A stretch of DNA of 64,000 nt from Rhabdornis inornatus (GCA_013397075.1 VWZS01004363.1:1381209-1445208); one strand, 5' to 3'; shown: positions 13,491 through 25,574, counted from the stretch's first letter. Notes: generated by a model from the sequence alone, not told the origin. Numbers and translations are program-made.

Positions 13491-16400
13491 TGTACAGAGT
13501 CACTGAAGAAGGAGTATCAGGACAGTCTGATGACTGGCATCTTCAATGCAGCCATAAAGAAAAACTTGAGACAAGACCACAGAAATGTGATTCCTGTGCC
13601 CTGAAGCATTAAGAGTAGAAGACTCATGGAAATCTGATCCTGAACTGTACAAAAGTGTGGCTTGGAGCATCCTGAAAAGCAACATAGGTCTTCTCTGGAA
13701 GAGTCTGAGCTGCCAGTGAGCATGGAAATGACAAAAAAGGCCATGTCTGGCCTTTATCAATATTCATCAGTGAGAAGGGAGGACGATAGAACCAGGCAGT
13801 CTTACTCCACTAGCATCTGTTCAGGAGCTGCCTGCATTGTCCATATTTCTTTATATTTATTGTGGCATTTTGGTTATAAAACACTATTGTCATGCCTGAA
13901 AAGAATTGTGTCCACTACATCTGGAGACAGAGATGCCATAAGCCCTATGCTTCAGCCTACAAGAGCATAATAGAAGACCCTCAGACCTAACAAACAAGAA
14001 AATAAAGTCCATGAACGCGCCTCCTTAGCAGCAAGGGTTGAGACTGAAATTTGAACATCAATTATTCTTCCATGGCAAGCAGAAAAACTGCAGAAGCAAC
14101 TGTGAAGTGGTCAATAAAGCCCAAGTGACAATTTTAGCAGGGTTCTGCTTAGTGCACAAGTGCTGGTTACTCAAGGAGCGGTGCTGGAGGTGATGATGGG
14201 GTGATGCCTGATTATGTGTCATTAAGGAAGCAAGTCCATGTCGAGCCTCTCTTAACAGCAGGCATTTAACTCTTCCAGTGCTCAGTGAATAGGATAACAC
14301 ATGACAGTTACACAGCCATTTGGGATGGGCAATTACCTGCACCATAGTGTAGACTCTGAGTCTGGACTTCAGATTACAAGCACAGTATAGCTGGGGGGAA
14401 GAGCAGGAGGTGGCTAACAGCCGTGAGATGAATCCTGCAATCAAGGCTATTGCCTAGATACCCACCAGTGATTCATTTTTTCTCCAAGTCACCATTTTAT
14501 TGTGTTTCTCCGCCCCATCACCCCATAAACTCTATCTGGATTTGTTGACTGCCAATACAACTTATTTTCCCCTTTTTCTGGTTATTGGTTTGGCCCAGTA
14601 TTCCTTAAGTATTCACTAACAGGCTTCAGAAGCTGAATGTGGCCCTTTTCTGCCAGAAGGCATGGGGCACAAGGGCTGCAAAACCACCTGTCTTGGAAAG
14701 TATTTTGAAAATGCAAAGTTAAAAATCTTTACTGCAGTCAAACTGTTGGAATGTGAAGTCTCAAAGGACAGTAAAGATTGTGAGAATGAGACATATTTAA
14801 AAAAAAAAACCTTAATAAAACTAGACTTTGGATCTTAGAGCCTTGTCTGTCTTCCTTTCAAAGGGAAACAAAGATGGCAAGCAAAATCTCTCTTATCCAG
14901 AAGAAATTATCTTAAAACACCAAAAGAAATTATTTATTTAGATACCTGCTGTTCTCCACTAAAAAGTCTTTGATAAACTGGTATCATTGTTTATTCCATT
15001 ATTGCTGATGAAAGCTATTTGATTATAGCTGTAAAAAATCTCCATAAAATCTTAAATAAAAAACACATGTTGTGGCAGAAGCCTTTAGAAATAAAAAACA
15101 TTTTAAACATATTTTGAAGACAGTCTAATTCCATTGTTTTCTTTCAAGCTGAAAGGGGAAATACTGCATTGTTCCAAGACTCAAGAGTCTCAGATACACT
15201 ATTTACCAGTAATTAGGTTCTTGTTATCCCATATTTCTCTCCATACATAAAGCAGAGTTACTATACCCACTAGGAAAAAGATAAAAGCAATTATTCTTGA
15301 TTTTCCATTAACATTGCACTCAGAAACAGTATTATTCACACAAATTTTGGTGATTCAGATTATTCTGGCTTATATTATACAAAGCATCTAGGAGAGGTTG
15401 AACAGTGCAAGGTGTTGTCATGACACAGAAAGTGGCTTTCAACAGCTGAAAAATATGTTTTGAGAGCAAATAAAGTGGTCAGATTCACAAGTCAATATAC
15501 AAAGAACAGCAACCATGGTTTGCTTCTTCTTGGAAGGAATCAGAAATGCGATATTTACTTAAAATCCCACAGTTCCTAGTAACTAACATGGTGAATTTGG
15601 TTGAACAACATAAAAACCCACTTTTCTTCATGTGCCATAACCACTGAATGAGGATCCAAGCCAAATTCAGCCCTCAGAGAACATTCCTGACAAGTCCTAA
15701 GGAAAACTCACCCTCTTATTCTAGGTCAGATGTGCCCATAAATGAAGCCTGGCAAGTACATTCATATTAACATGCACTTAATCATCCAGTTAATGATCCA
15801 CTTTAAGTATGATCCGGGATAAAATATCTCCCCTGTATTCAGAGGGAATGTGACTTCTGCATACCCTGCAGTAAGCAGAGAATATTTAGCTATAGCAGTC
15901 TCTTGTAACCTGCCCCAAATTGTGTGCCAGCATTCTCTCCATGTACTCACAGCAGTCAGTCTACTGTTTGAGGATGCTTCATAACTTGTGGGTATGTAAT
16001 GTACACACAGCAAAACACAGACTAAATGTAGGAGACCCTCGTTAAAATTTATATACTCACAATATTTATCATTTATTGTACACCCTGTATTTCCTATTCA
16101 TTGAGAATGGAAATGGTTGCAAAATAACACCTGACAGCCAAACATCTTGTTTTGGCATTAGCAGTAACTAATCAAATGCCTCTGTGTTACTTGCTTTGAA
16201 ATCTAAGATTAAAATCTTCTGAAATACTAAGAGGAAGGAAAGCAGGGTGCCAGTTTCCATTCCATAGACTAGAATAACTTATGGTGTTGGGTCTCATGGT
16301 TAAATGTGTTTTAATTTAATAGTATTCAGCAATTATTTGCTGGAGGCTACTATTTAATTTACATTAACATGCCTCTCAGGGCTGTAATTAAAACACAATT

Positions 16401-17105
16401 TTTATACCATGAATATTATCCTATCCAAAACAACTGTACATATGTAATCTTAATCACACAGGAATTTCCAAGGACCTCAGAGTATAAAAGGCATTATTAC
16501 ATCATGTGTTTGAAATGCGGAGGTATCTGGGATGGACCGCTGGGCTCTAGCTGGTTCAGTAGTTCACAGCAGTATTAATTCTTCCTTAAAATTAATGGAT
16601 CCAATTCTCAGTAACAGCATGGCCCCTTTATGCTGCTCTGCCAATATAAAGTCAGCTAAAGGGGATAAAAATACATAGAAGGGATAACTTTTGCTGACAT
16701 GGTGTATGTGCAGAGCACAGATTTGAGGAAGCAGGATAAACTAAAATATCCTAGAATATTCTCAGCTCACATCAGAAACCAGGAAAGCTCATGTTGACAT
16801 CCTCAAAATATGGGCCAAGTAAAATAAACCTAAAAGTGAAAAAGAACTGTGAACTGGCCTGTTGGAGTTCACTGGCAATTTCAAGGATGCGAGCAAGGGC
16901 GCAAGGTGCGATTGCCCAAATGGACACTGAGTGTGACTGTCACAACTGCCAGTCCTGCTCTTGCAAGAAGAGTTCACTAGTGTGGTTCTTGAAAGACTCC
17001 CACCAAGACTGACTGTTTGTTCAAAGCTGCCACAAATCATCAGCCCAAATATATCATCAAACTGAATAAATTACAGACAGAAAAAAACAGCATTTTTTCA
17101 CTCAC

Positions 17106-17206
17106 TTCTAGTAGAAGTCCACCTTCTTGAACAGCAGTCTTGTTAAATATATTGTCTTCTTTTATCGTTTGGCCAACTTGCTTCTTAAAGTGCTTTTCTT
17201 GAATGG
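17106..17206 (-). CDS. AHRR: AHRR linker exon between bHLH and PAS-A (residues 82-115)
   Basis: This exon of 101 bases starts in phase 1, with CC completing Ala82 after the G from the bHLH exon. It ends in phase 0 at a glutamate codon before donor GTGAGTG; the acceptor is TTTCCAACAG (AG at 17207-17208). It encodes AIQEKHFKKQVGQ, then a Lys/Asp/Asn-rich stretch, then VQEGGLLLE. The ends of this exon are recognisable against AHRR (start of the linker after KSFFQ, and the LLLE leading into PAS-A). The middle is poorly conserved, as is usual for this linker in AHR-family proteins. Identity rests mainly on the exact phase fit with both neighbouring exons, the good splice sites and the conserved LLLE end. 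Confidence 0.9.
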
Positions 17207-18289
17207 CTGTTGGAAAGAGTTATCATCAATTTAGAAATCATAACGATTAAGGTCACAACTAAAATTCTTGTTTAGACATTTAACATGCATTGAATTTAAT
17301 TGGTGGTTACTGTCTTTGTGGTCTGGATCTCAGTTACTGACAGCTTTCTTTTCTTTTTTTTCTCCTTGTGCTGGAGATAGATCCATATTTTGCAGTCCAG
17401 ATGTTTTTTATATGAAATATCTATCACATTTTTTATTGAACATATTTTTTCCATTAGTCTACTCTACATAAAGCAACAACCAAAACCCACAGGAAAGAAA
17501 CAAAAGAAAGTTAGCAAGTTGTTTTGTTTATAAAAATATGTATTATGACAATACAGAGAAATGTCTATATAGCTCAGAAGAAAAGGGAGTGAATAAGTTT
17601 CTTATTTTCAGCACTGACCTCCTTGACATCAGATTATTTTTGGTCTCAATTTATCCTGCTCATCTCTACAAGTTTCAGCCTGACTGTAAGATTCAAGGGA
17701 ATGTTCTTAAACTGTTTCATTTTTACACAGAGTTTTAAAGTTTGTTTTTAGCAGGTCATTTACTCCATGAAATTCATGAATAGTTCTCATTACAGATTAA
17801 AATTCCATATATTTTTCCTAATAATAGGGAAAAAAGCTTATTCCTGATTAAACTTTCATGGGAAACTCAGCTGGTGAGTGGTCTTCCTTCACATTGCTTG
17901 ATCTCAAATATCTTTGAATGCTCAAATTCTTCCTGTCAGTATATCCTACAGAAAAATCACTGAAATAGAATCCCTTTTCTGGAGATAATAAAAAAATTTC
18001 TGCAAAGGCTGGCATCATATGACTATTGGACTTCAGCATCATCTGGGGAGTACAACAGGAATCTGTCTTTATCACTTGGTCAGTAATAATTAAGTCAGCT
18101 TCACTCCTACTTCCGGAGAAGGGTCATACAAATATTCTGGCAGCAAACAGAAATCCAGTTTTATGGTTTTATTCCTTTTCACTGAGAGAATGAGAGAGGA
18201 AAGTATCCCAGTGATATTATCTGGGACATTTGATACACATTCTCCCTTCCAGCCAAAGGAGAGTGGGAACAGCCACAGCCAGAGATGGT

Positions 18290-18410
18290 TAATAAAACAA
18301 AAAAAAACCCCTCTGAAAAAAAAAGCCAAACCCACACCAAAAAAACCCCAAAAACCAAAAAAAAACCCCAAAACAATCCAACCAACCAAAAAAACCTCTC
18401 CCCCCAAGAA
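18290..18410 (+). repeat. A-rich/C-tract low-complexity stretch
   Basis: Runs of A are broken by CCC, CCCC and CCCCCC blocks (for example at 18308-18311, 18346-18349, 18366-18369 and 18400-18405). In the AHRR sense strand this becomes G-tracts separated by T runs. The apparent long open frames here on both strands are artefacts of the composition. Confidence 0.85.
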
Positions 18411-18948
18411 AGGGTTTAGATGACAGGAAGAGTTTGTACCAAACCAGAATAAGAAGAGAGAAAGAGCAAGCCTCCTCTAAAGGTCCTGAGCCCGTCCAAG
18501 AGCTCCTTATCAATTTAACAGCCTAGTAAGGGACTGTTGCAGGATACATCAGCATTTTACAACAAACGATGGAAACTCAGAACCACACCAACTGAATATT
18601 TGTGACGGTTTTTAGTTTACATCGTAAATATTTGCTGAAAGCGATAATGTCGGTCATTACCCCAAAGCAATTATCTCAAATGTATAATTAGATGTAATAA
18701 ATCCCTCCCCTGGGCATGGGAAAACACATCAGGAAAATCCCAAGCTGCTTTAAACAGATCCCTACCCATATTTTCCAGCCAAAACAATTTTGAGATTTCA
18801 GACTTATAAGCTAGGCTGCTGTGAATAGAATACACAGATTCTTAAATCTGCATTTTTTCATTTTGGTGTACCTCTTAAGTTAATAGGAAATGGTTTCTTT
18901 TTTTCCCCCAATCAGCTAGGCCTTCTGCTAGGCCTGTCTATAAGAACA

Positions 18949-19165
18949 GACATAGAATCACAGGCTCATTTAGGTTGAAAAAGTCCCTTAAGATCATTAA
19001 GTCCAACCACTAACCCAGCACTGCCAAGTCTGCCACTAAACCATGTCCCTAAAGTGCCACATCCACACGTCTTTCAAATACCTTGTGACAACAACTTTTG
19101 AAAGCCCAACCCCTATTCCAATGGCCTCTTCCAGAGTTTCCCTCCTCAGAAAAGATGTTTTTGTA
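18949..19165 (-). mobile_element. CR1 LINE 3' fragment
   Basis: The plus strand starts with CATAGAATCACAGG and continues with TTTAGGTTGAAAAAGTCC, ATCATTAAGTCCAACCA and CACTAAACCATGTCCCTAA. This is the reverse complement of the classic avian CR1 3' end. It is truncated after about 215 bases and lies in the sense orientation of AHRR. Confidence 0.9.
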
Positions 19166-19199
19166 ATTACTGACATGGTGGTTTGTGGTCTTTGCTCAG

Positions 19200-21970
19200 G
19201 TTAAAGGACAGACAGGGAGGGGTGAGAGGAAACGAAGGTTTATTTCTTTGATGCACTCTTTTGGTGTTGTGAAAATTCCATCCGTTCGAACTTCATCATT
19301 AGTGGAAACTATTATTTTACCCAACTGAGCGGGCCAGAGCTCCCTGCCTGCTTGTTAGCCTTCAGGCTTACACAAACACAGCAGCAGAAGCACAAGAGAT
19401 GTTTGTTCTGCAACTCGTCTGGCTACTATAAATTCCATCTCCAAATGGAAAGTATTTTAATGTTATTTTGCCAGTTAGAGTTACCCATATATTAGGCCAC
19501 ACACATCCGTTTCATAGCCTGCCCTTCTCACTGCCCTAACTGCAAGGATACCCACTGCACCATCAAAGACAGACAAATAACCCCATTGCTCCAAGAAGCA
19601 AATGTTCCTCCAAGATGGGAATGTTTGCTCTTTGCACCCGAGGCAGCAGAGCTGCCAGTCACTGCTTGCTCTCCCTCTGCCTCCCCTCACTGGAAATACT
19701 TGATTAATCCGCCATGGATTAATCCACCCACGGCTGGGCTGATACTGCAGTGACACCTCAGAAGAGAGGTGCTGGTGATAGCCTGTCACCTGGAGAAAGC
19801 AGAGCAAGACAGGCAGAAAATCACACAGATCCTGAAAGAAATGAGGAGGAGGAGTAGGAAAAGCAAGACATGACAGGCAGATGAGGGAAACTTGCAAGAT
19901 GTTATCTGACTAGGCAGAAAAGCAGGGAAAAGAAAACAGAACAGTCTAACAATACGCCTGTCACCACCAAGAATCATGAGAGAGAACAGGACGGCAAGTA
20001 TTGGTTGTGATGGGTGGCTTGATAGAAAAGACCCTGATGCCAAGACAGCTGTGATCAGGCTTAGACATCTCATAAAGTCATGTCCCTCTGGAGCACCAGC
20101 GAAGCCTATGATGATGAAAACAAACGAGAGCCTGAAGAATGCAGGAGTACTGTCTCTGGTGGGCAGGGAGGAGCAAATTGCAGAAAGCTGAAAAATAAAG
20201 AACAGCAAAGGATGACTCAGTGACCTGAGGGGGAAACAGGCTGCTGGAGTTCCCATGTGTCAAGAATGGAGCAAGAGAAAAGCTGATACTGCAGGCAGTC
20301 TAATGAATGCTGCTGGCTGTAAAAAAAATAAAATAAAAAATTGAGAGTTTTAGCTTTATGGAGCTTTGGACTACTTTCTATGGGAGAGGTAACCCTTTTG
20401 ACAGTCAGCACAGAGTGTTCATCTATCAGGTTCAAAACCAGCAAACCAGAGAGACGGGAAGTGGTAACACCAGAGACTGTTTTCTGAGCACGGTGTATCG
20501 AGCCTGCACTTCCAGAACATGAAATAAAACAGAAGATGGAGCTGTTCTGCCAAAGAAGATGAATGAGCATATTGATACCATAGAATGATAAATACCAGAG
20601 ATACATGTACCAGGGCTGACAGTTTTGCAAGATCATGCGATCTAGTGTGCATGGTGCAATCCCATGCAACGTTAAAAGCCAACAAGTCTGGAAATGCTGC
20701 ATCCTACAAAGGGTAACACTGTGAAAATATACAGGGTGAGGGGAAAGGGGTCTAGTAAGAAGAAGAGGAGGGAGGAAAAAAAATGAAATAAAATGCAGTT
20801 TCCTGGAAGACAGGTCAAAGATCTGAGGGTATTGTTTCAATTTCTAATCTGAAAGCAGTGAAAGGAGTGGAAACAAAAAAAAAATATAGAGTTATAATTG
20901 ACAATTAATGGAGAAAAAAGTCCACAGAGGAGACTATTAGATTGGCTAAATGAGTATGGGACCATCTCACATAGTGTTGTTGAGCCTTTCACAGCTGCAC
21001 TGCCTCTGCCCAGAACAATGTAAAAATCTGAGAGCTCTTTTAAGCCTCCAGTTCTGGTTTGAGCATTGCTATCTGCATTTGCAAACACCTTGGCTTGAAA
21101 ACTAAAATTGGAGTACTGTAAAGAAGAGAAAAGCTGCCTAACACAGTCTATAGAAGCATTATGAAACCAGCCATTCCCTTTCCCCCAGAAATGACATTTA
21201 TTTATTGCAGGATACTCTTTAGTTCAAAGGGGTGGAGATTTCAGCAGTCTCATAAAACCATACTTTTAAAACCCATAGGATTACAGAGTGTTTCTGTACC
21301 TCGTCCTGCACAAGCACAACCTTCATTCTTCAGAAAATAATTAGCAAACTTAGCTGCTAAGTTAGGCTGTGTAATAGACTAACATGGGGGCAAACTGTAC
21401 ACCAGCTGCCCCAGGCGTCTGCATCAAGCAACAGCACAGGCAAGAAATGAGCAGTGAAGGGATGCTGCTTCTGAACTGAACACCTTGTCTGGGTCCATCT
21501 GGGGTGTAGGAAGGGACCATAAAGTCTTCTGCAGGCTCAGGCTGCTGAATCAGTTTCAAGCACTCCCACAAGGACTACTGTTTCTCTCCAATGATGCCCA
21601 GGGGATAAATCTTTTCTTAAAACAGGTGGATGAAAACACTTGAATCCAGACTGCAGGTTCAGAGGCACTGCTTTAAGCGTGCAAATCTTAGGTTTGGTAA
21701 CTGTTACTCGAAAGGAAGTGAGTGCAGGGTCTCTCTTCCTGGATCTTTCTAGCTGCAGGAAGGATCAGCTATGCGTGTTACTCTGAGTACTAAGAAAACA
21801 AAACAGATTGACTCGGAAACACTCAGTACGAGCAATTCTGCTTAACAAACCTAGAGCTATGAGCTGAAATGGTCTGTTTCCTCTGGCTGTGTTACAGAGA
21901 ACACAGAGTGACAATTGGGATGGGGGTCATTAGATGAACACTGAAATTAAAAAATACATCAGCACAACAG
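19200..21970. other. Intronic stretch with no supported gene
   Basis: The plus strand is purine-rich over much of this stretch, which leaves several long open frames on the minus strand (up to 207 codons at 20217-20840). They are rich in Phe, Leu, Ser and Cys, overlap each other in different frames and match no family I know. I see them as compositional artefacts. Confidence 0.6.
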
Positions 21971-21973
21971 TTG

Positions 21974-22252
21974 TTATACATTGCCAAACAACATGGAAGG
22001 GGTGTTTGCACTCTGAAAGGCTACAACACATAGGTAGTACGATTTCTTTGGGAAAGAAATCAGCACCAAAATGCTAGAAGCTGAATAAAAGCTGGTGCTT
22101 GGTCCTGTTGTGGAGGCTACCAGAACGCCAGATGAAATTGCGCTAGCAGCAATGCGGAGTTTTCTTCCCAACTTAGCGGTTTTCTCAGTCTGCTTCTTCT
22201 TAAGAGATGCTTTGAAATCTGACTTCCCTTTGAAGTTTCTCGAGTACAGCAT
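21974..22252 (-). other. Open frame beside the CpG island, possible alternative 5' exon (uncertain)
   Basis: A 92-codon minus-strand frame begins with ATG at 22252, just downstream of the CpG island when read in the AHRR direction. Its first 30 residues are strongly basic (MLYSRNFKGKSDFKASLKKK, then further Lys/Arg). I recognise no family. The only donor-like GT sites inside it are weak and in phase 0, whereas the next AHRR exon (17106-17206) needs phase 1, so a simple in-frame splice to AHRR is not supported. It could be a chance frame within a non-coding alternative first exon. Confidence 0.2.
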
Positions 22253-22551
22253 GACATTTATTTAAGGTACAGACCGAACCCTTCGGCTTTCCAGATCCCA
22301 TCAGCTCTTTCTTCCCTCCAGAACCGCCGCTCCCCTATCCCAGCGAGCCTCATCCATTCTCCCCCGGTGCGAGAGGGGCATCAAAGAGATGCCAGGGCCG
22401 GGCTGCGCTCCTCTCCCCGGGGCCGGCTCGCCCGCTGCGCCCCCAGCCCGTGTCTCACGGCGTCCGGAGGAGCCCTTTGGAAAGCAGCGAGGGGGGGGAG
22501 GAGGAGTGCCCGCTGCGGAGGAGGCAGAGTGCTGAGTAACCCCGGCCGCGC

Positions 22552-22561
22552 TGTCACGCAA
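22552..22561 (-). promoter_or_regulatory. Xenobiotic response element (XRE), full consensus
   Basis: The minus strand reads TTGCGTGACA, matching every position of the extended XRE consensus KNGCGTGMSA bound by AHR/ARNT and by AHRR/ARNT. It lies inside the CpG island. Confidence 0.65.
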
Positions 22562-22621
22562 GCCCGGCCGGCTGTCAATCTGCCGGCGGCTCTGACAGGC
22601 GCCTGGCCGCCGTTCAAACCC

Positions 22622-22631
22622 TTGCGTGCGA
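22622..22631 (+). promoter_or_regulatory. Xenobiotic response element (XRE), full consensus
   Basis: The plus strand reads TTGCGTGCGA, again a full match to KNGCGTGMSA. It lies 61 bases from the inverted partner site and at the edge of the CpG island. Confidence 0.65.
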
Positions 22632-22651
22632 GCAGACGAGCCGCGCTACCC

Positions 22652-22682
22652 TATGAAGTATTTCATAATAACAACAGCTGTT
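22652..22682. repeat. Two short palindromes beside the CpG island
   Basis: TATGAA-GTAT-TTCATA at 22652-22667 is a six-base inverted repeat around four bases. AACAGCTGTT at 22673-22682 is a perfect ten-base palindrome containing the E-box CAGCTG. Both sit directly after the second XRE. They could be transcription factor sites, but function is not shown. Confidence 0.5.
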
Positions 22683-23734
22683 AAATATTGATGACTCCTG
22701 GCAAGCGCTGAATGCTTTTCGAGAAGGTTAAGCCTTCGTGTAATGGAACCTAATTCCTCATTATAGACTGTATCAGATATCTGGAAGTTGCCTAAAAAAA
22801 GCAAAGGAGCTTAGGGTAAAGGATCAGGAAAATAACTCTCGTGCAGCAGGGAGAAGGGAGAGATCCCGCTGTGTGAAGGGTGAAGAGCGTTTCCCCGCAG
22901 TCAAATCCCTTTGCAAACACTAAAATACTCTGCTGGAGCGATCATCAATACGGTCGGTTTTGCTATATTCCGCTGGAGGGTTTTGTGTTTTTAGAAATTA
23001 TTGCAGATCAGAAAAACTTTCTAAAACAGTGATCCAGCTGCCAGTGCTGTCTGTGTGTGTGTAAAAGTACACATGGGAATTATTTCCACAGAAATATGGA
23101 GAAAAGAGGGGAAAAGAATTCCTATACCTTTTCTATAAACATCAACTCTGAGAGATCTGGCTCATTGGAAAATTTAGTGGTGATCTGACAATATATTAAG
23201 GATGAGATCTCTGACAGGATTTCCAGCAGGCAAAAAGGAGAGAAGGACAAGCCTCTTGTCTTGGGGAAGTCCTGGTGTGCTTTCCTCCAGTTCCCAGAGA
23301 AAAATCCACCATCTTCTTCACTCTGCACTCTAAAACCCATCGGTCTCATCTTTTCCCTCTCGATCTAACTGTCAAGCAAGGTTGTGTTCGGAACAGAATC
23401 AGTTTGGGGCTGGAATTCATGATAGACAGAGTCCTTGGGATGGACCTGGTGTGATGCCAGGCAGCCCAGCAAAAAGGCAGCAACAGAGCCCAGGTGCAGG
23501 GGGAAGAAGAAACACAAACTGAGGACTTCTTACAGAGGTGACTGAGTCATTTTTTTTCTTGCATGTGAAAAAGAGGTCTATGTGCCTTTGGGAAATGGAA
23601 TTTACATGAGGCAAGCTGAGAAGATGAAAAGAATTGCCTGCAAATGTTCAGTTGTGCTGCAGTGCAAGGAGTTCTGTGGAGCTTTAGGAAAGTGGTTCAC
23701 CTGTGGGGAACCCAGGTCTGTTAACTGAGTCAGG

Positions 23735-23860
23735 TTAGGGAATCACGAAACCTTAGGAAGTTGTAGGTTGGAAGGGACCTTTGAAGGTTATCTGGTCTAC
23801 CTCACCCTGATCAGAACAGAGCTAACTTCACTTAGGCAGGTTCCTCAGTTTTTCGGTATT
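23735..23860 (-). mobile_element. CR1 LINE 3' fragment
   Basis: The plus strand reads GGTTGGAAGGGACCTTTGAA followed by GGTTATCTGGTCTACC and a GGCAGGTTCC segment. This is the reverse complement of the CR1 3' end. It is short and decayed. Confidence 0.78.
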
Positions 23861-25574
23861 CATTATTCATTATTGAGTATTCATTATTGAGTAATGGACA
23901 TTTCTCATTCCCTCCAGCAAAACTTTCATTATTTAATTACAAACAGGATTAATTTTGTAAGATAAGGTGTTGCTTAACGTTTTAGGTGAATGAGCATTAG
24001 GGTAAATTCTGGATGGACACTTCCTGTTTTCACAATTCTTGGTTTGTAGATGTGTAGAATAATTAAAGAAATGCTGAGAATGATGAAGTGGCTTTTATAA
24101 AAAGTGTATGTATATGGAGAATATGCAAAATAAGTTACTAACTCTTCTTCTGTTTTTTTTCTGGTTTATTTTATCTGTATCTCATAAGAAACCACACTTA
24201 TATGTCAAGTCTAAATGTCGTCTGGGACTATAACATCTCCCCTATCCCATAATTTCTGAGGGATCACAGATCCAGAGACAAGCTCCACATGAAACAAATT
24301 GTGTGCTAACTATACAAACAACAGACTCAAAAGAACTTGTCTAGAAAACACATTTCTTCTCTATAGCTTACTGCTGCAACCTTTCTCTCTTCATATGACT
24401 CAACAGATGATCTCCCCAACAGACAGCTCCACATTGTGCCTTGGCAAAGGAGATAGTTTAGAGATCTGTTTGCATCACTGTGAGTAAATATTTGAGCTAT
24501 CAGTTGGTCTGGTAGACTATATTGGCTACATGACTGCTAAAGACATGTAGTCCTCTGAAATTATCCCAAGATATAAGACTTATTCCAAGTAACAATCTTC
24601 CTGTTTGTCTTCACAATCCCTTTTTATTTTCTACTACATTAAATATGATGATTTGATCATGGGAACTTATTGATTTATAGGTTCAGTCCTGGGGCCTTAA
24701 TTTTATCTGTGTACTATTACATTCTTTAATTAAACTGTAATATGTTAGCTTGTCTGGGTATTTGCTTGCACACCCTTCTGAATAAACACATAAAAGGTAA
24801 GTAAAAATGGGTTATTCTCTCAAACTACAAAATGGATTGCAAGTCTGAGTTATCAGCAGCCTTGAGTAAGAAATCTGCAGACTACTTACTCCAGTTTCAA
24901 ATCAATACCCACATCACGCACAAAAAAATTAAGATGATTCCAACATTTCTTCCTTCCACCTTTAAGTTTTTGAATTACATGTCCATTAATCAGAATCATG
25001 ATATCCAGCATAAGTTTAGAGTAGAATAAAAAAATAATTTCAGAGAACTACTCTGTATTTAGAAAATCTACTTAGCATTGGTTAGTTCCAGAATGTAGAA
25101 TGAATGCAGTTTTATGTTTTCATTCATGACTTCACCAAACTGATCCACAATTAGCCTTAAGTGTATTGCAGTGTGTTCTGACCTCTCACATCCTGATTAC
25201 TTCAGTGGGATCTCAGCAAATCCCACTGATCATGATATATATATACATATTCAGAGGAGCAGCACACCAGGCCACATTGACTCTAGGATCTATGGAGCAC
25301 ATATCAAAAATACTTGAAAAGTTTCCCCATTCTTCAAAACAGCCTTCATAATGTCTTCTTGTCTGAATAGCTTTTCATCTTTTCCCTAGTCCAGCTATAT
25401 TTTTTAAAATGTGTTCTCTATATCCTCTGAATTCCCAGCATTTTCTCTCTCTCTCTGGCCCAAGGATGTTGTCCTGTTTTGATATGGCTCATACTTTTTC
25501 ATTGTCATTAGACCATTTTATCAGGATTGATTCTCCTGATGAAAATAATACATCAATGGACACTGATGCCCACG

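Larger units (their letters stand above)
1809..17105 (-). other. AHRR: AHRR intron between linker exon and first PAS-A exon
   Basis: This 15.3 kb intron has donor GTGAGTG at 17105 and the acceptor at 1809-1810. It contains a CR1 fragment (13330-13490), a possible retroviral RNase H remnant (8775-9050), a G13 tract (11572-11584), a (CAG)5 run near 10746 and one good XRE-like site (6453-6462). The remaining long stretches (1.8-8.7 kb, 9.1-13.3 kb and 13.5-17.1 kb) are AT-rich intronic sequence in which I recognise no gene or repeat family. Confidence 0.85.
22300..22660. promoter_or_regulatory. Intragenic CpG island with paired XREs
   Basis: By hand count there are about 35 CpG dinucleotides in roughly 340 bases (22321-22655), in a window that is otherwise strongly CpG-depleted. 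The island is GC-rich with GGGGCCGG-type and G8 tracts, as in unmethylated vertebrate promoters. It holds two full-consensus xenobiotic response elements (22552-22561 and 22622-22631). It lies in AHRR intron 2, about 24 kb downstream of the bHLH exon in the direction of transcription. It may be an AHR-responsive enhancer, an alternative promoter of AHRR, or the promoter of a non-coding transcript in either direction. The sequence alone does not decide. Confidence 0.8.

Noticed and set aside
14058..14444. Minus-strand frame of 128 codons
   Set aside because: No family resemblance, and it does not fit between AHRR exons in phase or splice sites.
18090..18513. Overlapping open frames on both strands
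   Set aside because: They are produced by the A-run/C-tract low-complexity stretch.
19481..21088. Run of four overlapping minus-strand open frames, up to 207 codons
   Set aside because: The frames overlap in different phases, lie in purine-rich intron sequence, are Phe/Leu/Ser/Cys-rich and resemble no family. No splice structure links them.
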